DNA from: Actinostola sp. cb2023
Taxonomy: Eukaryota > Cnidaria > Anthozoa > Actiniaria > Actinostolidae
Length of the DNA stretch: 64,000 bases
Direction: 5' to 3'
Assembly: GCA_033675265.1 (NCBI GenBank)
Contig: JAUJYZ010000255.1
Coordinates: 1-64,000 of the forward strand
Part shown: positions 1-11,851 of the stretch, piece after piece
How the letters are laid out: the number at the start of each line of letters is the position of its first letter
How positions within the stretch are numbered: position 1 is the first letter of the stretch
The notes under the pieces: generated by a model
Database searches by the model: none
What the model was told of the DNA's origin: nothing
Seen by the model: the letters and a program-made list of their open reading frames with translations, nothing else
Program-made: the position numbers and the translations under genes

Positions 1-3000
1 TGCTATTGATGCCCTGAGTTGGTGTCCGAACACTGGATCCTAAAGAAAGAATCATCAAGACAAACACATGGTCATCAGAACTCTCAAAATGGGTAAGTTA
101 ATCCTTAAGGTTGTACGTGTTATGTTACTTTTTCCATGTAAAAAGGCGACATATGGATTACATTACCTATAGGTATGTTTGGGGTGGATGTCGCTGACTG
201 CCGGAACCCAGATAGACCACTACCAAAATTGCACACTGGCAGTCATTTTTCTGTTGTTGTAAATATTATACTGTCATCTACTTTTGCCTTTTCAAATTGT
301 GTATAAAATTAGTCCCTTCTCTGTAATATTTATTTGTTTATCTCAAATAAAATGCAAGTTAAAATTGAGTTGTGTGTTATCTTATTTTATTATTCTTTCA
401 GGCTGCTAATGCATTCCTTGCTCAGCGTATATCTAGCATCAACTCCATGAGTGCAATATGTGAAGCACACAGGAGCTGATGTATCAGAAGTGGCTCATGC
501 CATCGGGATGGATTCCAGGATAAGGGAAACAAGTTTCTGAAAGCCTCTGTTGGTAAGCACCAAAAGCTATTTAATTGTACATGTACAGTTACATTCTTGT
601 TGTCTATGGTTATGAGGAGTCAGAGCAATCTGGACTTTCAAGAACTGAACAGTACATTTGTATATACAACTGTACTGCAAAGTTCTTCCTCTCTAGACAG
701 GGGGTGTGTAATTCTAAGACCTGTAGTCAGAGCAGTACAATTGTAGAACATTGTATATACAACTGTACTGCAAAGTTCTTCCTCTCTAGACAGGCATGTG
801 ATTCTAAGACCTGTAGTCAGAGCAGTACATTGTATACAATTGTATATACAACTGTACTGCAAAGTTCTTCCTCTCTAGACAGGCATGTAATTCTAAGACC
901 TGTAGTCAGAGCAGTACATTGTATACATTGTATATACAAAACCTGTACTGCAAAGTTCTTTCCTCTCTAGACAGGCATGTAATTCTAAGACCTGTAGTCA
1001 GAGCAGTACATTGGTATACATTGTATATACACAACTGTACTGCAAAGTTCTTCCTCTCTAGACAGGCATGTGATTCTAAGACCTGTAGTCAGAGCAGTAC
1101 ATTGTATACATTGTATATATACAAACTGTATCTGCAAAGTTCTTCCTCTCTAGACAGGCATGTGATTCTAAGACCTGTAGTCAGAGCAGTACATTGTATA
1201 CATTGTATATACACAAACTGTACTGCAAAGTTCTTCACTCTCTAGACAGGCATGTAATTCTAAGACCTGTAGTCAGAGCAGTACATTGTATACATTGTAT
1301 ATATACAACTGTACTGCAAAGTTCTTCCTCTCTAGACAGGCGTGTGATTTCTAAGACCTGTAGACACCTTGTTTGTTTGGTCCTTACTGCACTGCAGTAG
1401 CACAATAAATGTGCCCTCAATGCTAACCTTGAGCAGGCCTGCAAGAGTTGGTTCTGAGGGTGGCAATCTTGGAAATAGTGAACTCGTGCTGTTATCCATC
1501 CAGCTATCAATATTCATAATTCCATGTAGCTAATTAAGACCCATGGTGCAACATCTCACAATATGTGTCAGCTCTTCAATTTGTTGTGCATTAGTAATTG
1601 CAGAAGTAGCTAGATTTGCATTGTACTTCAATAAGCTTGGTCACAACAATTGCAGAGGTGGACACAGTAAGCTGTATTCATATCACCAGCTAATATAAAA
1701 TATAAGAAGCATCCTAATTATTATAATAAATTATAAGAAGATTATAATAAATTATAATAATCATCCTTGTAATAAATTATAATAAATTATAATAATCATC
1801 CTTGTAATCAATTATAATATATATAATCATCCTTGTAATCAATTATAATATAATAATCATCCTTGTAATAAATTATAATATAATAATTATCCTTGTAATA
1901 AATTATAATAATCATCCCTTGTAATCAATTATAATATAATAACATCCTTGTAATAAATTATAATATAATAATCATCCTTGTAATCAATTATAATAAATTA
2001 TTATAATCCATCCTTGTAATAATCAAAATAAATTATAATAATCATCCTTGTAATAAATTATAATATAATAATTATCCTTGTAATAAATTATAATAATCAT
2101 CCTTGTAATCAATTATAATATAATAATCATCCTTGTAATAAATTATAATATAATAATCATCCTTGTATTCAATATAATAAATTATTATAATCATCCTTGT
2201 AATAAATCAAAAATAAATTATAATAATCATCCTTGTAATAAATCATATTAAATTATAATAATGATCCTTGTAATAAATCATAATAAATTATAATAATGAA
2301 TCCTTGTAATAAATCATAATAAATTATAATAATCATCCTGTAATAAATCATAATAAATTATAATAATCATCCTTGTAATAAATCATATTAAATTATAATA
2401 ATTCATCCGTGTAATAAATTATAATAAATTATAATAATCATCCTTGTAATAAATCATATTAAATTATAATAATCATCCTTGTAATAAAATCATAATAAAT
2501 TATAATAATCATCCTTGTAATAAATCATATTAAAATTATAATAATCATCCGTGTAATAAATTATAATAAATTATAATAATCATCCTTGTAATAAATCATA
2601 TTGAATTATAATAATGTGCCCATTCATTCCTCAGGATTTTGGTGGCAGTTGTTTCCAAAAAGATGTTCTCAATCTAGTTTATCTCTGTGAAGCTCTAAAC
2701 CTTCCTGAGGTCGCTAGCTACTGGTATCAGGTCATTTCAATGAATGATTATCAAAGAAGAAGGTTTACTAATCGAATCATTAACTGCCTGTTCAACACTG
2801 TGACGGGGAAGAAGATTGCTATCATGGGTTTTGCTTTTAAGAAAAATACTGGGGACACAAGGTGAGATACTGAACTGCAAGTTGGACTTAATTACCAGTA
2901 TTCACTTTCACAGCCAATTTCAGTGCTCTCTTTACATAGCACACTCTTAATTAACACGAGAGATGAGACTAACATGGAGTGTGGAAGGAGACTACATGTA

Positions 3001-5046
3001 GGTCATGCTCGAGAGCCCTGTGCTGAACTCTCGAGCATGCATGTAGGTTTGACTGGATAAAGTTTTTAAAATGCCTGGAAGACATTCTTTGGGTTCTCTA
3101 CATTTCTCGTTCTCTTCCATTTATTTATTTTTATTTGCCTTTTTTGTCTATCCCAGCTCTACATTCATTTATATCTCTTCCATTTCACTATCATATTTTC
3201 TATTTTATTTCCGTTCACCCTTCATTACTGTCCTTTCCACTTCCATATTTCCCATTTATTTTTTACAACTTTCTAATTCCCACTTTTCTTCTCTTAGGGT
3301 CTTTTCTCTTCCATTCAATCATTTCCTTCTATTTTTTCTCTCTCTTTTCTCTCTTCCCATTCCTCAATAGAATTTACTCTGATGAGGTGACTGGACATTT
3401 CATTTCATTTTTGTCCACAGAGAGTCAGCGAGTATTTACATCTGCAAGTACCTCATGGACGAAGGCGCAATGATCAGTATTTATGATCCCAAAGTCGAGG
3501 AGTCACAGATGTTATTGTGCGTAAATATGTCTTGGGTTCCCTGTGGTATAACTCATAAATAAGCTGTGATGTGTTGTGATTAGGAAATGACGCTCAATCG
3601 TACCATAATAACCACAATATGTGTATTATATTATGCAGGGAATTGAGAAGATAGCGCTATATCTGAGGACCAACTAGAGGTATGTTTATAGTAATTATGA
3701 TGATGATGATGATTAATTATGCTAATAATCACAAGGAATATGATGATGACGATGTGCTGTTGATGATGATGATAATGATGAAGATGATGTCTCTGATGCT
3801 GTGATGAATGCTGTAGTGATGATGATGATAATGATGATGATGGTGACTGAGCATGACAATGGCAGACATTGTATTATTAGAGGTTAACGCACTCGAGCGA
3901 GTGGGTTATCGGGATTTACCTGCACGAGTTCACTAATGATGAACGAGAAATTTAAATACTGCACGAGGCGATAGCCGAGTGCAGTCGCCGAGTGCAGTAT
4001 GAGAAAATTTTGAGTTCCTTGTTAGTAAACGAGTGAAGGTAAAATCCTGATACCTCACAAGCAAAGAGGACGTTAACATTTTTATTATTCAATTAAATAC
4101 ATTGCGAGGGCAAGCTAATACTAACTAATACTAATTAATAATTAATAAACTAATATTAACTAATACTAATACCGTGGAGTAAAAGCCGTGGGTAAATAAT
4201 TTACACCATGGGCTTTTACACCACGATAATGACGTCACCGCGGTTGTCACATCATAACCACGCGTCACATGGTACAAATCAACCAACCAGAAGATCGGAA
4301 TTTGTACAATGTATGAAAATTGAATAATAAATTTAATTTATATGCTGGCTGCGATAATAATCATGACGATTTGATGCATGTCTCAATGAAACATGTTTTT
4401 CATTGCAGTTTAAAAAACTGATAACCATTGAGAAAGGACCCTTACAAGGCTGTAGAGAATGCTCATGCTTTTTGTCCGTGTGCACTGAATGGGATGAATT
4501 TAAGGTAAGACTGTGTACCATGTTACGAGCTGCAGCATCGGTGTACCTATATACTCACGCTTTTGGTTAGAGCAGATTCATGTCTCAAAAACATATGGCA
4601 ACGGCCGGTTGATGCTGTGACGGTGCCGTGTCGTGACCGTACATATGTTGGAGATTTCAGAGATTCGAATGACCGTGTGCGTGACAGATGCGTTAACTTG
4701 AGGAAAAAATGTTTCAATATATGACAATTTTATTTCAAAGGAAAAGAAAGAATGGATGGATGGATGAATGGATGATGGATGAATGAATGATTGAATGGAT
4801 GAATGAATGTATGAATGAATGGTTGGATGAATGATTGGCTAAAATGCTTTTTCTACCTGTTTTTATAGACATATGACTATCAACGCATCTACGACATTAT
4901 GCTTAAAACCTGCCTTTGTATTTGATGGACGTATGATTTCTTGATCATCATCATCTACACGACATTGGCTTTCAAGTAGAGAAACTATTGGTAAAGTGGT
5001 GTCATCAGGATATGTACTACCAATGACACCCCACTACCACCTCTAA
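1..5046 (+). CDS. UGDH: UDP-glucose 6-dehydrogenase, 3' portion (7 exons, 5' end outside window)
   Basis: Cytosolic enzyme that oxidises UDP-glucose to UDP-glucuronate with two NAD+, supplying glycosaminoglycan and glucuronide synthesis. Exons read from splice sites and similarity: 1-92, 402-552, 2634-2861, 3421-3520, 3639-3679, 4409-4504, 4869-5046. Landmarks: NTWSSELSK in the first; [14 protein letters not shown] in the second; the catalytic-cysteine motif FGGSCFQKD with [18 protein letters not shown] and [12 protein letters not shown] in the third; YLMDEGA and YDPKVEE in the fourth; CTEWDEF in the sixth; a frame-broken FVFDGR segment, GFQVE and TIGK in the last, ending at TAA 5044-5046. 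Donors GTAAGT (93), GTAAGC (553), GTGAGA (2862), GTATGT (3680) and GTAAGA (4505) are good. Reading needs removal of extra bases, for example near 463, 521, 2635, 4436, 4470 and in 4869-5046. The extras are insertions and tend to sum to three within an exon. Family identity is certain; whether this copy is functional is not. Confidence 0.9.
640..1372. repeat. ~90-bp minisatellite in a UGDH intron (about 8 copies)
   Basis: A tandem repeat of about 90 bp. Each unit holds CTGCAAAGTTCTTCCTCTCT, then TAGACAGGCATGT, CCTGTAGTCAGAGCAGTACA and a TATACATTGTATATAC tail. The core CCTGTAGTCAGAGCAGT recurs near 719, 809, 898, 989, 1081, 1175 and 1264. Copies differ mainly by 1-2 base indels. Open frames here are repeat artefacts. 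Confidence 0.9.
1690..2613. repeat. AT-rich minisatellite in the same UGDH intron
   Basis: About thirty copies of a 28-35 bp unit built from AATAAATTATAATAATCATCC and TTGT, with variants (CAATTATAATATAATAATC, AAATCATATTAAATTATAA). It stops about 20 bp before the acceptor of the exon at 2634, so it replaces nearly all of the 3' half of this intron. No coding signal is seen. Confidence 0.9.
3003..3042. repeat. Short perfect-arm hairpin in UGDH intron
   Basis: CATGCTCGAGAG and its complement CTCTCGAGCATG flank a 14-base loop. It lies in the intron between 2862 and 3420; function unknown. Confidence 0.7.
3085..3368. other. Long pyrimidine-rich intron segment
   Basis: About 280 bases that are overwhelmingly T and C on the plus strand, ending about 50 bases before the acceptor at 3420. 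It behaves like a greatly extended polypyrimidine tract. The serine/phenylalanine-rich open frames across it are compositional and not genes. Confidence 0.6.
3695..3850. repeat. (GAT)n-type microsatellite
   Basis: Imperfect GAT/GATGAT repeats with AATTATGAT interruptions, in the UGDH intron that starts at 3680. Confidence 0.8.
3858..4081. mobile_element. Fold-back MITE-like element, first copy
   Basis: Terminal inverted repeats of about 55 bp: 3883-3937 (starting GTTAACGCACTCGAG) pairs with 4022-4077 (ending CTCACAAGC..GACGTTAAC). The middle holds CTGCACGAGGCG and GCCGAGTGCAGT. A second copy starts at 63841 with the same leading AATGGCAGACAT, which suggests the mobile unit begins near 3858, outside the hairpin. 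No transposase is encoded. It sits in a UGDH intron. Confidence 0.75.
4170..4228. repeat. Small imperfect palindrome
   Basis: CCGTGGAGTAAAAGCC pairs with GGGCTTTTACACCACG around AAATAATTTAC. It may be a deletion remnant of a MITE. It lies in a UGDH intron. Confidence 0.6.
4749..4842. repeat. (GGAT/GAAT)n microsatellite
   Basis: Runs of GGATGGATGAATGG-type tetranucleotides just before the last UGDH exon. Confidence 0.8.
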
Positions 5047-6300
5047 GGTCTGACATACAACCCCACCCTCATCTACAACCCCACTACCACCCCTCTAAGG
5101 TCTGACATACCCACCCTTATCTACACCCCTCTAAGGTCTGACATACAATCCCACCCTTATCTACACCCCCCACTACCACCCCTCTAAGTCTGACATACAA
5201 ATCCCACCCTCATCTATCACCCCTCTAAGTCTGACATACAAACCCCACCCTTATCTACACCCCACCACCACCCCTCTAAGTCTGACATACAACCCCACCC
5301 TCATCTACACCCCTCTAAGTCTGACATACTAAAAACCCCACCCTTATCTTACACCCCACCACCACCCCTCTAAGTCTGATCATACAAATTTCACCCCTTA
5401 TCTACACCCACCACCACCACCCCTCTAAGGTCCTGACATACAACCCCACCCTCATCTACACCCCTCTAAGTCTGACATACAACCCCACCTTATCTACGAA
5501 CCCCAACACACCACCCTCTAAGTCTGACTATTTACACAACCCCAACCTCAAATCTACAACCCCTCTAAGTTGACACATCAACAACCCCACCCTTATCTAC
5601 ACCCCCACCAGACACCCCTCTCTAAGTCTGACATACAAATTCACCAACCCCTGACGGTATCTACACCCCTACCCACCACCCCTCTATCGCGTCTGACATA
5701 CAACCCCACACCCATCACCCAAACACAACCCTCTAAGTCTAGTAGAGCATACTAAACCCCACCCTTATCAAACACCCCACCACCACCCCTCTCAAACAGT
5801 GACTGACCTCCCAATTCAACTGCCCCTTAGTTACACTACACCTCCACCACCATCCCTCTAAGTCTGACATACAATCCCACACCCTCTATCTCCTCTACCC
5901 CTGACACTACCACCCCTCTAGTCTGTCCCCGAGAAATTACGAACCCCACCCTTATCTACGCCCCTCATACTACAAACCCCTCCTAGTGACGAACATACAA
6001 CCCCACCCTTATCTACCAGACCCGCCACTACCAGCCCACTCTATAGTCTGGACATACACACCCCACCCTTATTTACATCCCCACCACCACCACCTCTAAT
6101 GTCTGAAATACAACCCCCACCCAGTTAGGATTCTTACAGTCCCCACTCCTACCACCCCTCTAATGTGATCCCTGACATTATCCCAACTCCAAACTCCACC
6201 CTTATTTCTCCACCCAGTCTATAGTTAACAAATGCCCTCACCCGACTCCAAGTATAGATCCGTATTAACACCCTTTCCTCCACCCCATACTACCTAAAGG
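5035..6300. repeat. C-rich minisatellite derived from the UGDH stop-codon end
   Basis: Repeats of about 45-55 bp alternating ACCACCCCTCTAAGTCTGAC, ATACAACCCCACCC and TTATCTACACCCC. The first unit overlaps the last UGDH codons and its TAA (CACCTCTAAGG at 5039-5049), so the array seems to have been amplified from that point. Units are regular to about 5560 and become increasingly broken afterwards. Short open frames inside are artefacts. Confidence 0.85.
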
Positions 6301-7150
6301 TATTTCAATACCACCCCAGACGCTTTACAAGAATATAATTAGTATTTTAAGAAAAAAAAGTATAGTACAAAAATCCCTCAGGTCTACCCGAGCTTACCCC
6401 TACATATGGATCGTAGAGGTAATCCTTATATACAAAAACGCCCCACCAGCATTTCACATTTGGAACATCCCAATTTGCACACGCACTACCACCCGCTCTA
6501 TTTTCCAAGAGTATCACAAATTGCACCCCGAGTGTGGCACCCTTATATTACCAACAGCTTGCCCCCCGAGACCCCTAATTATGATTACCAATTAATAATA
6601 TTCATGAAACAAATCAGTATTAATGCACTTGCAGTGCAATTAAAGGTACATTTGTCACTACCACCCCTCTAAGCTCCACGATACAGCTCCAAAACTATTT
6701 TATTTCATGTCTATAGTTACATTGATTAATGTAGTAATAACACCATTACTCCAATAGAGCTACCAATGAGTTAGACAGATTTATTATCATTAGGATTGAA
6801 AAGTACTACAACATTAACAGTTATGTACACACGCAGGTACGCAACGTGTAAAAAAGGAAAAGGAAATAATTGGCACGATAAATCAAGAGTTAGAGAGAAA
6901 ATTGGCAAGTGCAACCAAGAGCCAAACCCCCATTAACAATATTGATATGATTACGGTAGTTCGATCTTCAAAATACATCATAACTTTGACATGCCTTAAA
7001 CTTAGAGAAATTGAGCTGCTTAAGAGAATCAGAATCAAGATTTTATGTCCAGTGCTAGCACTACTGCTAACATACCGCCCACCCCTTATATACACCCCAC
7101 TACTACCACCCTAAGTCCTGACATACAACCCCACCCCTTATATACACCCC
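6300..7150. other. Decayed minisatellite and unassigned DNA
   Basis: Scattered remnants of the C-rich minisatellite (for example 6655-6675 and 7075-7150) are separated by AT-rich sequence without splice-supported coding signal. Open frames at 6406-6672 and 6883-7114 show no recognisable domain. Confidence 0.5.
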
Positions 7151-8282
7151 AAATTACAATCCCCCTGCTACTAAGGTAGAGAAATGACTTCCACCACCGA
7201 GCACCCCACTCAGTCTTAGCAGAAATAAGGCAGTTTGACAGGAAACCCTCAAAATGATGCTTAACTCTTGGTCCAAAAGATCCATCTTTTAATATTATAG
7301 ATATTCAATCTACTATTTTAGAGTGACTTTCGTAACCCCCTGGGCCTATTTCTAGAGTGGTTTTCATTAACCCCTGATTACTACAAAGTGTACTCCCTCT
7401 TACCCCTCTTGGTGACCATACTCCCAAATACCCCACCAATCTAGCAAAAAAGTGCAAAAGAATTAGAGTGAAGTGGTGTCTAAACTCCGCTAAAGGTGGA
7501 TTTCACATATTATTATATTTGAGGTGAAAACCACTACTACTAACTCCCCTATCAAATACACAATGATTAGACACTCACTCTTTTGTTTTCTTTTTGTTTC
7601 TTTGCATCTAATACGAACACTGAGTGGTTGCCTAATACGCTAGTAGTTTTCAGCGAAACTTATTGGAATCACTCTTATCAGACTCTAGGCTTACAACTGT
7701 GGCCCTTCAATCATGGTTGTCCATGACAACAGTTCTTATTCTTATTATGATAATAGCCACTTGAATAATAATTATTGTTATAGATTCAGTTTTACATTTA
7801 TTTTTACAACGACTTACATTCCTTTGATGGATGTGGTACACAGAAGGCCCACCCATATCTTCCCACCTTGTGCAACATGATTCTCAAGAAGCCTCATTTG
7901 TATTATTTTAGTCATCCAAATTCCTTTCTTATTCTGCACATACGATATGTAGTAAATTATATCTTCACAAGCACAACTCAAGTATATTTTAATATCGTTA
8001 AAAATAAAACTATTTACGTGTATGTTGTGTTAGACTATCAACTGTACAAAACCTCTATAAAGCCATCCTTCACCATCTATATCCTCAACTATGGTCTGAG
8101 ACCCTATATACTATACAGCATCTGACACACATGTCTGCATGAACCCTATGTTATCCTACGAAAAACACACCAAAATGGTCCTCGCAAACACCAAAATGCA
8201 TCGTGCGACTGAGTTTTCTTGCACTCGTGCGAGAACATACTTGTCTGTTTAAATGCCATTAGTTATATCTGATGTAAGTTTT
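7150..8282. other. Diverged left edge of the duplicated gene array
   Basis: From about 7820 the sequence matches, in degenerate form, the segment lying between genes in the other units: a GGTACACAGA..CACCC motif, TTTAATATCG/AAATAAAACTATTTAC, GTTAGACTATCAACT and the start of the gene 3' flank (TTCTTGCACTCGTGCGAGAAC at 8217). It appears to be the remnant of a further unit's 5' side. No gene is seen between 7150 and 7820. Confidence 0.55.
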
Positions 8283-11200
8283 TCATAATAATGTTTCTCA
8301 TCGCTATGGCGATCAGCAGACCATCCCACCATAGTCGGCCTTGAAACCCTGGTTACGACACCAACTGAAAATAGTAAATAAAAATGGTTGAATTGACTTG
8401 AAATGATGTGGTGGTGATGATGATGATTGGATTATGGTCATGGTGGTTGGTGGGTGGTGATGATGATGACTGATGGTGGTGGTGATGATGATGACTGATG
8501 GTGGTGTGGTGATGATGATGATTGGATGGTTTTGGTATGATGATGACTGACTGATGGTTGGTGATGATGATGATTGGATGGTGGTGGTGATGACTGATGG
8601 TGGTGGTGATGACTGATGGTGGTGGTGATGATGATTGATGGATGGTGGTGGTGATGGTGGTGGTGGAAGGTTGGTGAATGGTGATGATGGGGTCAGTGGC
8701 TGATCAAGGGTGGCAGGTTCCATGGAAACCCCCTTTGTGAAGCCAATCATGTTATTTACGCTAAGTAGAATGAATTGAAATTATAGTTTTTCCTTACAAA
8801 ATCAGTTCGGATGCGAGCGCAGGCTACGTTCTGGAACCCTGCCTTTTTAAAATCCTGGTCTGCCACTAGAGGGTAGGTGATAGTTGTGGGGAATCGAAGT
8901 TCATGACTTTGTTAGCTTCATGACAGTTTCAACACGGTTCCTATTTAACCATCTTGTTCAATTAGATGTCCCTGTATAATTGAAGGGCTCCCTGCAAGCA
9001 CAACGTAAGTGGTCTCTGATCAAAATCTAAATTCTCCTTGAGATTCTTTGAATTTTCAAAGAGAATTTGGGTTTTGATCACAAGTCACTACTCTGTTTTG
9101 CAGGGACCCAATTATTAATCAATTGAATAAATGAAATGACTGTCATGATACCAAACATGATTCATAGTGATGCTGATTGTATCAAACTGACACTAGTGTT
9201 TTGTACCACCTCTAGAGTAGTTTCCTTGAATAACAATGCTTACCGCTACAAGTCCTCCCATTACCATGGTAACCATTTTTACACTTGCATGTGTAACTAC
9301 CAACAGTGTTTGTACAATCGGCGTGTGAAGAACAGCTATTGTAGTTGCTCGAACTGCACTCGTTCATATCTAATATAAGGAAAGATTGAACAGATGTATA
9401 CATCAGTATAATACTGGTGCTCTTTGACTGTACAAGATATACAGTACACTCTATATCTCCATCTTGGCTATCTACAACTAGCTGACGTCAGTAGATTTGT
9501 TGCCATAGTAACACAGTGTTCAAGTTTCATTCCACACAAGCAAATAAACAACAACACAAACAAACGAAAGCTAGCTATCATACAGTCTAACACTATCTAA
9601 CTTTCCACCCCGATAATAATACAGTTTTCATACCACATTAAGGTGATGTTACATGTGACAATATTTCACGCTTTTTCATGCAAGGTTGTGTAAAATGAAT
9701 TGACAATTTTCAATAAATCTTTGTTGCGGCAACATGTCAGATAGATTGTGGTCCCTCGTGTCATGAAAATATTTTAAAATCGTCATGAGTAAACATCACC
9801 TTTAAGATCAAAGTTCCATGCTTACCGTAGCACTGATATCCATAACCATAGTAACCATATCTACAAGTACATGTATATGAACCAGGGTTGTCTTTACAAC
9901 GAGCATTTCGATCACACGGTGTATGTAAACATTCATCAATGTTTTTGCAAGAATGAAATCCTTTCTTCTTATAACCAGAATGACAATCACATCGATAGGA
10001 ACCTTTGGTATTGATGCAGTTTGAATTTTCGTCGCACCTTTGCTCGTTCTGTGCACCACATTCGTTGATATCAGTGCAAACATTGCCATCACCATGGTAA
10101 CCGGTGTTGCACACACAGGCATGTGACCCAGGATTGTTGATGCATTGTGCATCGGCATGGCAACCATGCAATCCACGCTTGCACTCATCGACGTCAATGC
10201 AATGTTGCCCGTCTCCTGCAAAACCCTTCTTGCACGTACATGTAAATGACCCAATGGAGTTGAAGCAAATTGCATCTCTGTGACAGTTATGGATTCCAAG
10301 TTTGCACTCATTGACGTCAGTGCAATGTCGCCCATCTCCTGCAAAACCCTTCTTGCACGTACATGTAAATGACCCAATGGAGTTGACGCAAATTGCATCT
10401 CTATGACAGTTATGGATTCCTAGTTGACATTCATTGACGTCAGTACAATTTCGCCCGTCTCCTGCAAAACCGTTCTTGCATGTACACCTGTGTGAACCAA
10501 TGGTGTTAGAGCAGTTGGCATTATTTGTGACAGCTATGGGTTCCAAGTTGGCATTCATTGATGTCAGTACATGTTTGCCATCACCAGCAAAACCTTGATG
10601 ACATGTACACTGGTACGAACCAATGGAGTTAGAGCAGTTTGCATTGATGCTACAATTGTGGACATCCAATGCGCACTCATCAATGTCGACACATGTTTTT
10701 CCCATTGCCATGGAATCCTTGCTTGCACGTGCACACATAGGAACCTAGGGTGTTGGAGCATGTTGCATTCACGTGACAGTCGTGTGTGTCTTGAATGCAC
10801 TCGTCAACATCGTGACACCATGTCCCATTACCTAAAAAACATTTATCAACAAGTTATAAAATGTACTTGAAGTGTATGAAATTGTCTGTCAAAAAGTCGA
10901 TTTTACCTTCAAATCCATGTCTACATGTACATCGGAAAGCATCACGTGTTTTCGTGCACTCCGCATGCGCACTACAGTTGTGGTCTCCAGTGTGACACTC
11001 ATCCACCACACAATACTGTCCGTCACCATAGAAACCAATTTTACAAGCACATGTATAAGAACCAATCTTATTGGTGCAGGTGGCGTTGCCATGACATTTT
11101 TGTGCTCACTGATTTGACATTCGTCGGTGTCACTGCATTCATCACCATTGCTATGGTAACCATCAAGGCAAGGACAAGAATAGGAGCCTGGTGTGTTGTG

Positions 11201-11830
11201 GCATCTGGAGTGCGAGGGGCACTGGGACTTAGCACTTTTGCATTCATCAATATCAATGCATTTGTCGTCTTTTTCCGTGAAGCCTTGTTTGCACGAGCAA
11301 TTGTAGGAGCCCGCAGTGTTGAAACATTGGCTGTCAGCAGTACAGTTGGCTTCATTCGTCTTGCATTCGTTGATATCTTCAGGAAAAAATGATATCAAAA
11401 TTTAATAGTCTTTGACTACAAAAACATATATTGTTCGAGTGAGCCCCAGGCTTACCTTCACAGAATGTCTCGTGTGCTTTAAAACCTTGCTCACAAACGC
11501 AGCCCTGTTTGATTCTGTCGTTAATGCATTTGACACGAATAGAGTAGCTTTCTGTCAAGAAAACAGAGAAAAAAAAGGTTGAAAAGACTTTCCCAAGTAA
11601 AACGCACTACTCAATGGTTGATAATTTCAAACCAAAATATAAAGTAACGATGTATGGATACATGTAGTCTCGTACCGTGGGATCCAGACTTGGAACTCAA
11701 TAACAGAGCAGCTATTACTACTATGGCAACAGTAGCTATGACAGCAGCAATGCCAAGGTGGTTTTTTATACTTGTTGGAAAATTCTTTATATCCCAGCTG
11801 TAGTTTCAGTTGAGGTTTTTTTTCTTCCAT
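8283..11830 (-). CDS. Tandem EGF membrane protein, copy A (frameshifted in several exons)
   Basis: Same gene model as copies B-D, read leftwards: exon 1 11676-11830 (ATG at 11828-11830), exon 2 11456-11551, exon 3 10907-11376 (four EGF), exon 4 9826-10831 (eight EGF of the NECQLGIHNC type), an extra exon 5 9244-9369 holding one more complete EGF (DMNECSSSNYNSC..), and terminal exon 8283-8364. Frame breaks relative to the intact copies: +1 in exon 1 (11759-11766), +2 T in exon 3 (11096-11102), +1/-1/+1 homopolymer-type indels in exon 4 (near 10695, 10575, 10525), and +2 in the terminal exon. Splice sites are all intact. It is either a decaying paralogue or an intact gene with base-call errors. 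Copy A alone keeps exon 5 and its intron (9370-9825). Confidence 0.75.
8401..8690. repeat. Last-intron VNTR of copy A (short form)
   Basis: GGTGGTGATGATGATGACTGATGG-type trinucleotide repeat, about 290 bp, purine/T-rich on plus. It lies between the terminal exon and the last EGF exon, as in every copy. The minus-strand His/Pro-rich frame is a repeat artefact. Confidence 0.85.
9003..9098. repeat. Hairpin in copy A last intron
   Basis: Inverted arms: TGATCAAAATCTAAATTCTC at 9018 pairs imperfectly with AGAGAATTTGGGTTTTGATC at 9059, enclosing about 20 bases. It looks like a small fold-back element absent from copies B-D. Confidence 0.6.
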
Positions 11831-11851
11831 TTCTGTAAAATTAATTCCCGA

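Noticed and set aside
10872..11392. Plus-strand frames opposite the EGF exons (also at 18336-18548, 20631-21200, 29444-29686, 43283-43837)
   Set aside because: They are antisense shadows of the EGF-coding exons; the minus-strand frame has domain, splice and phase support.
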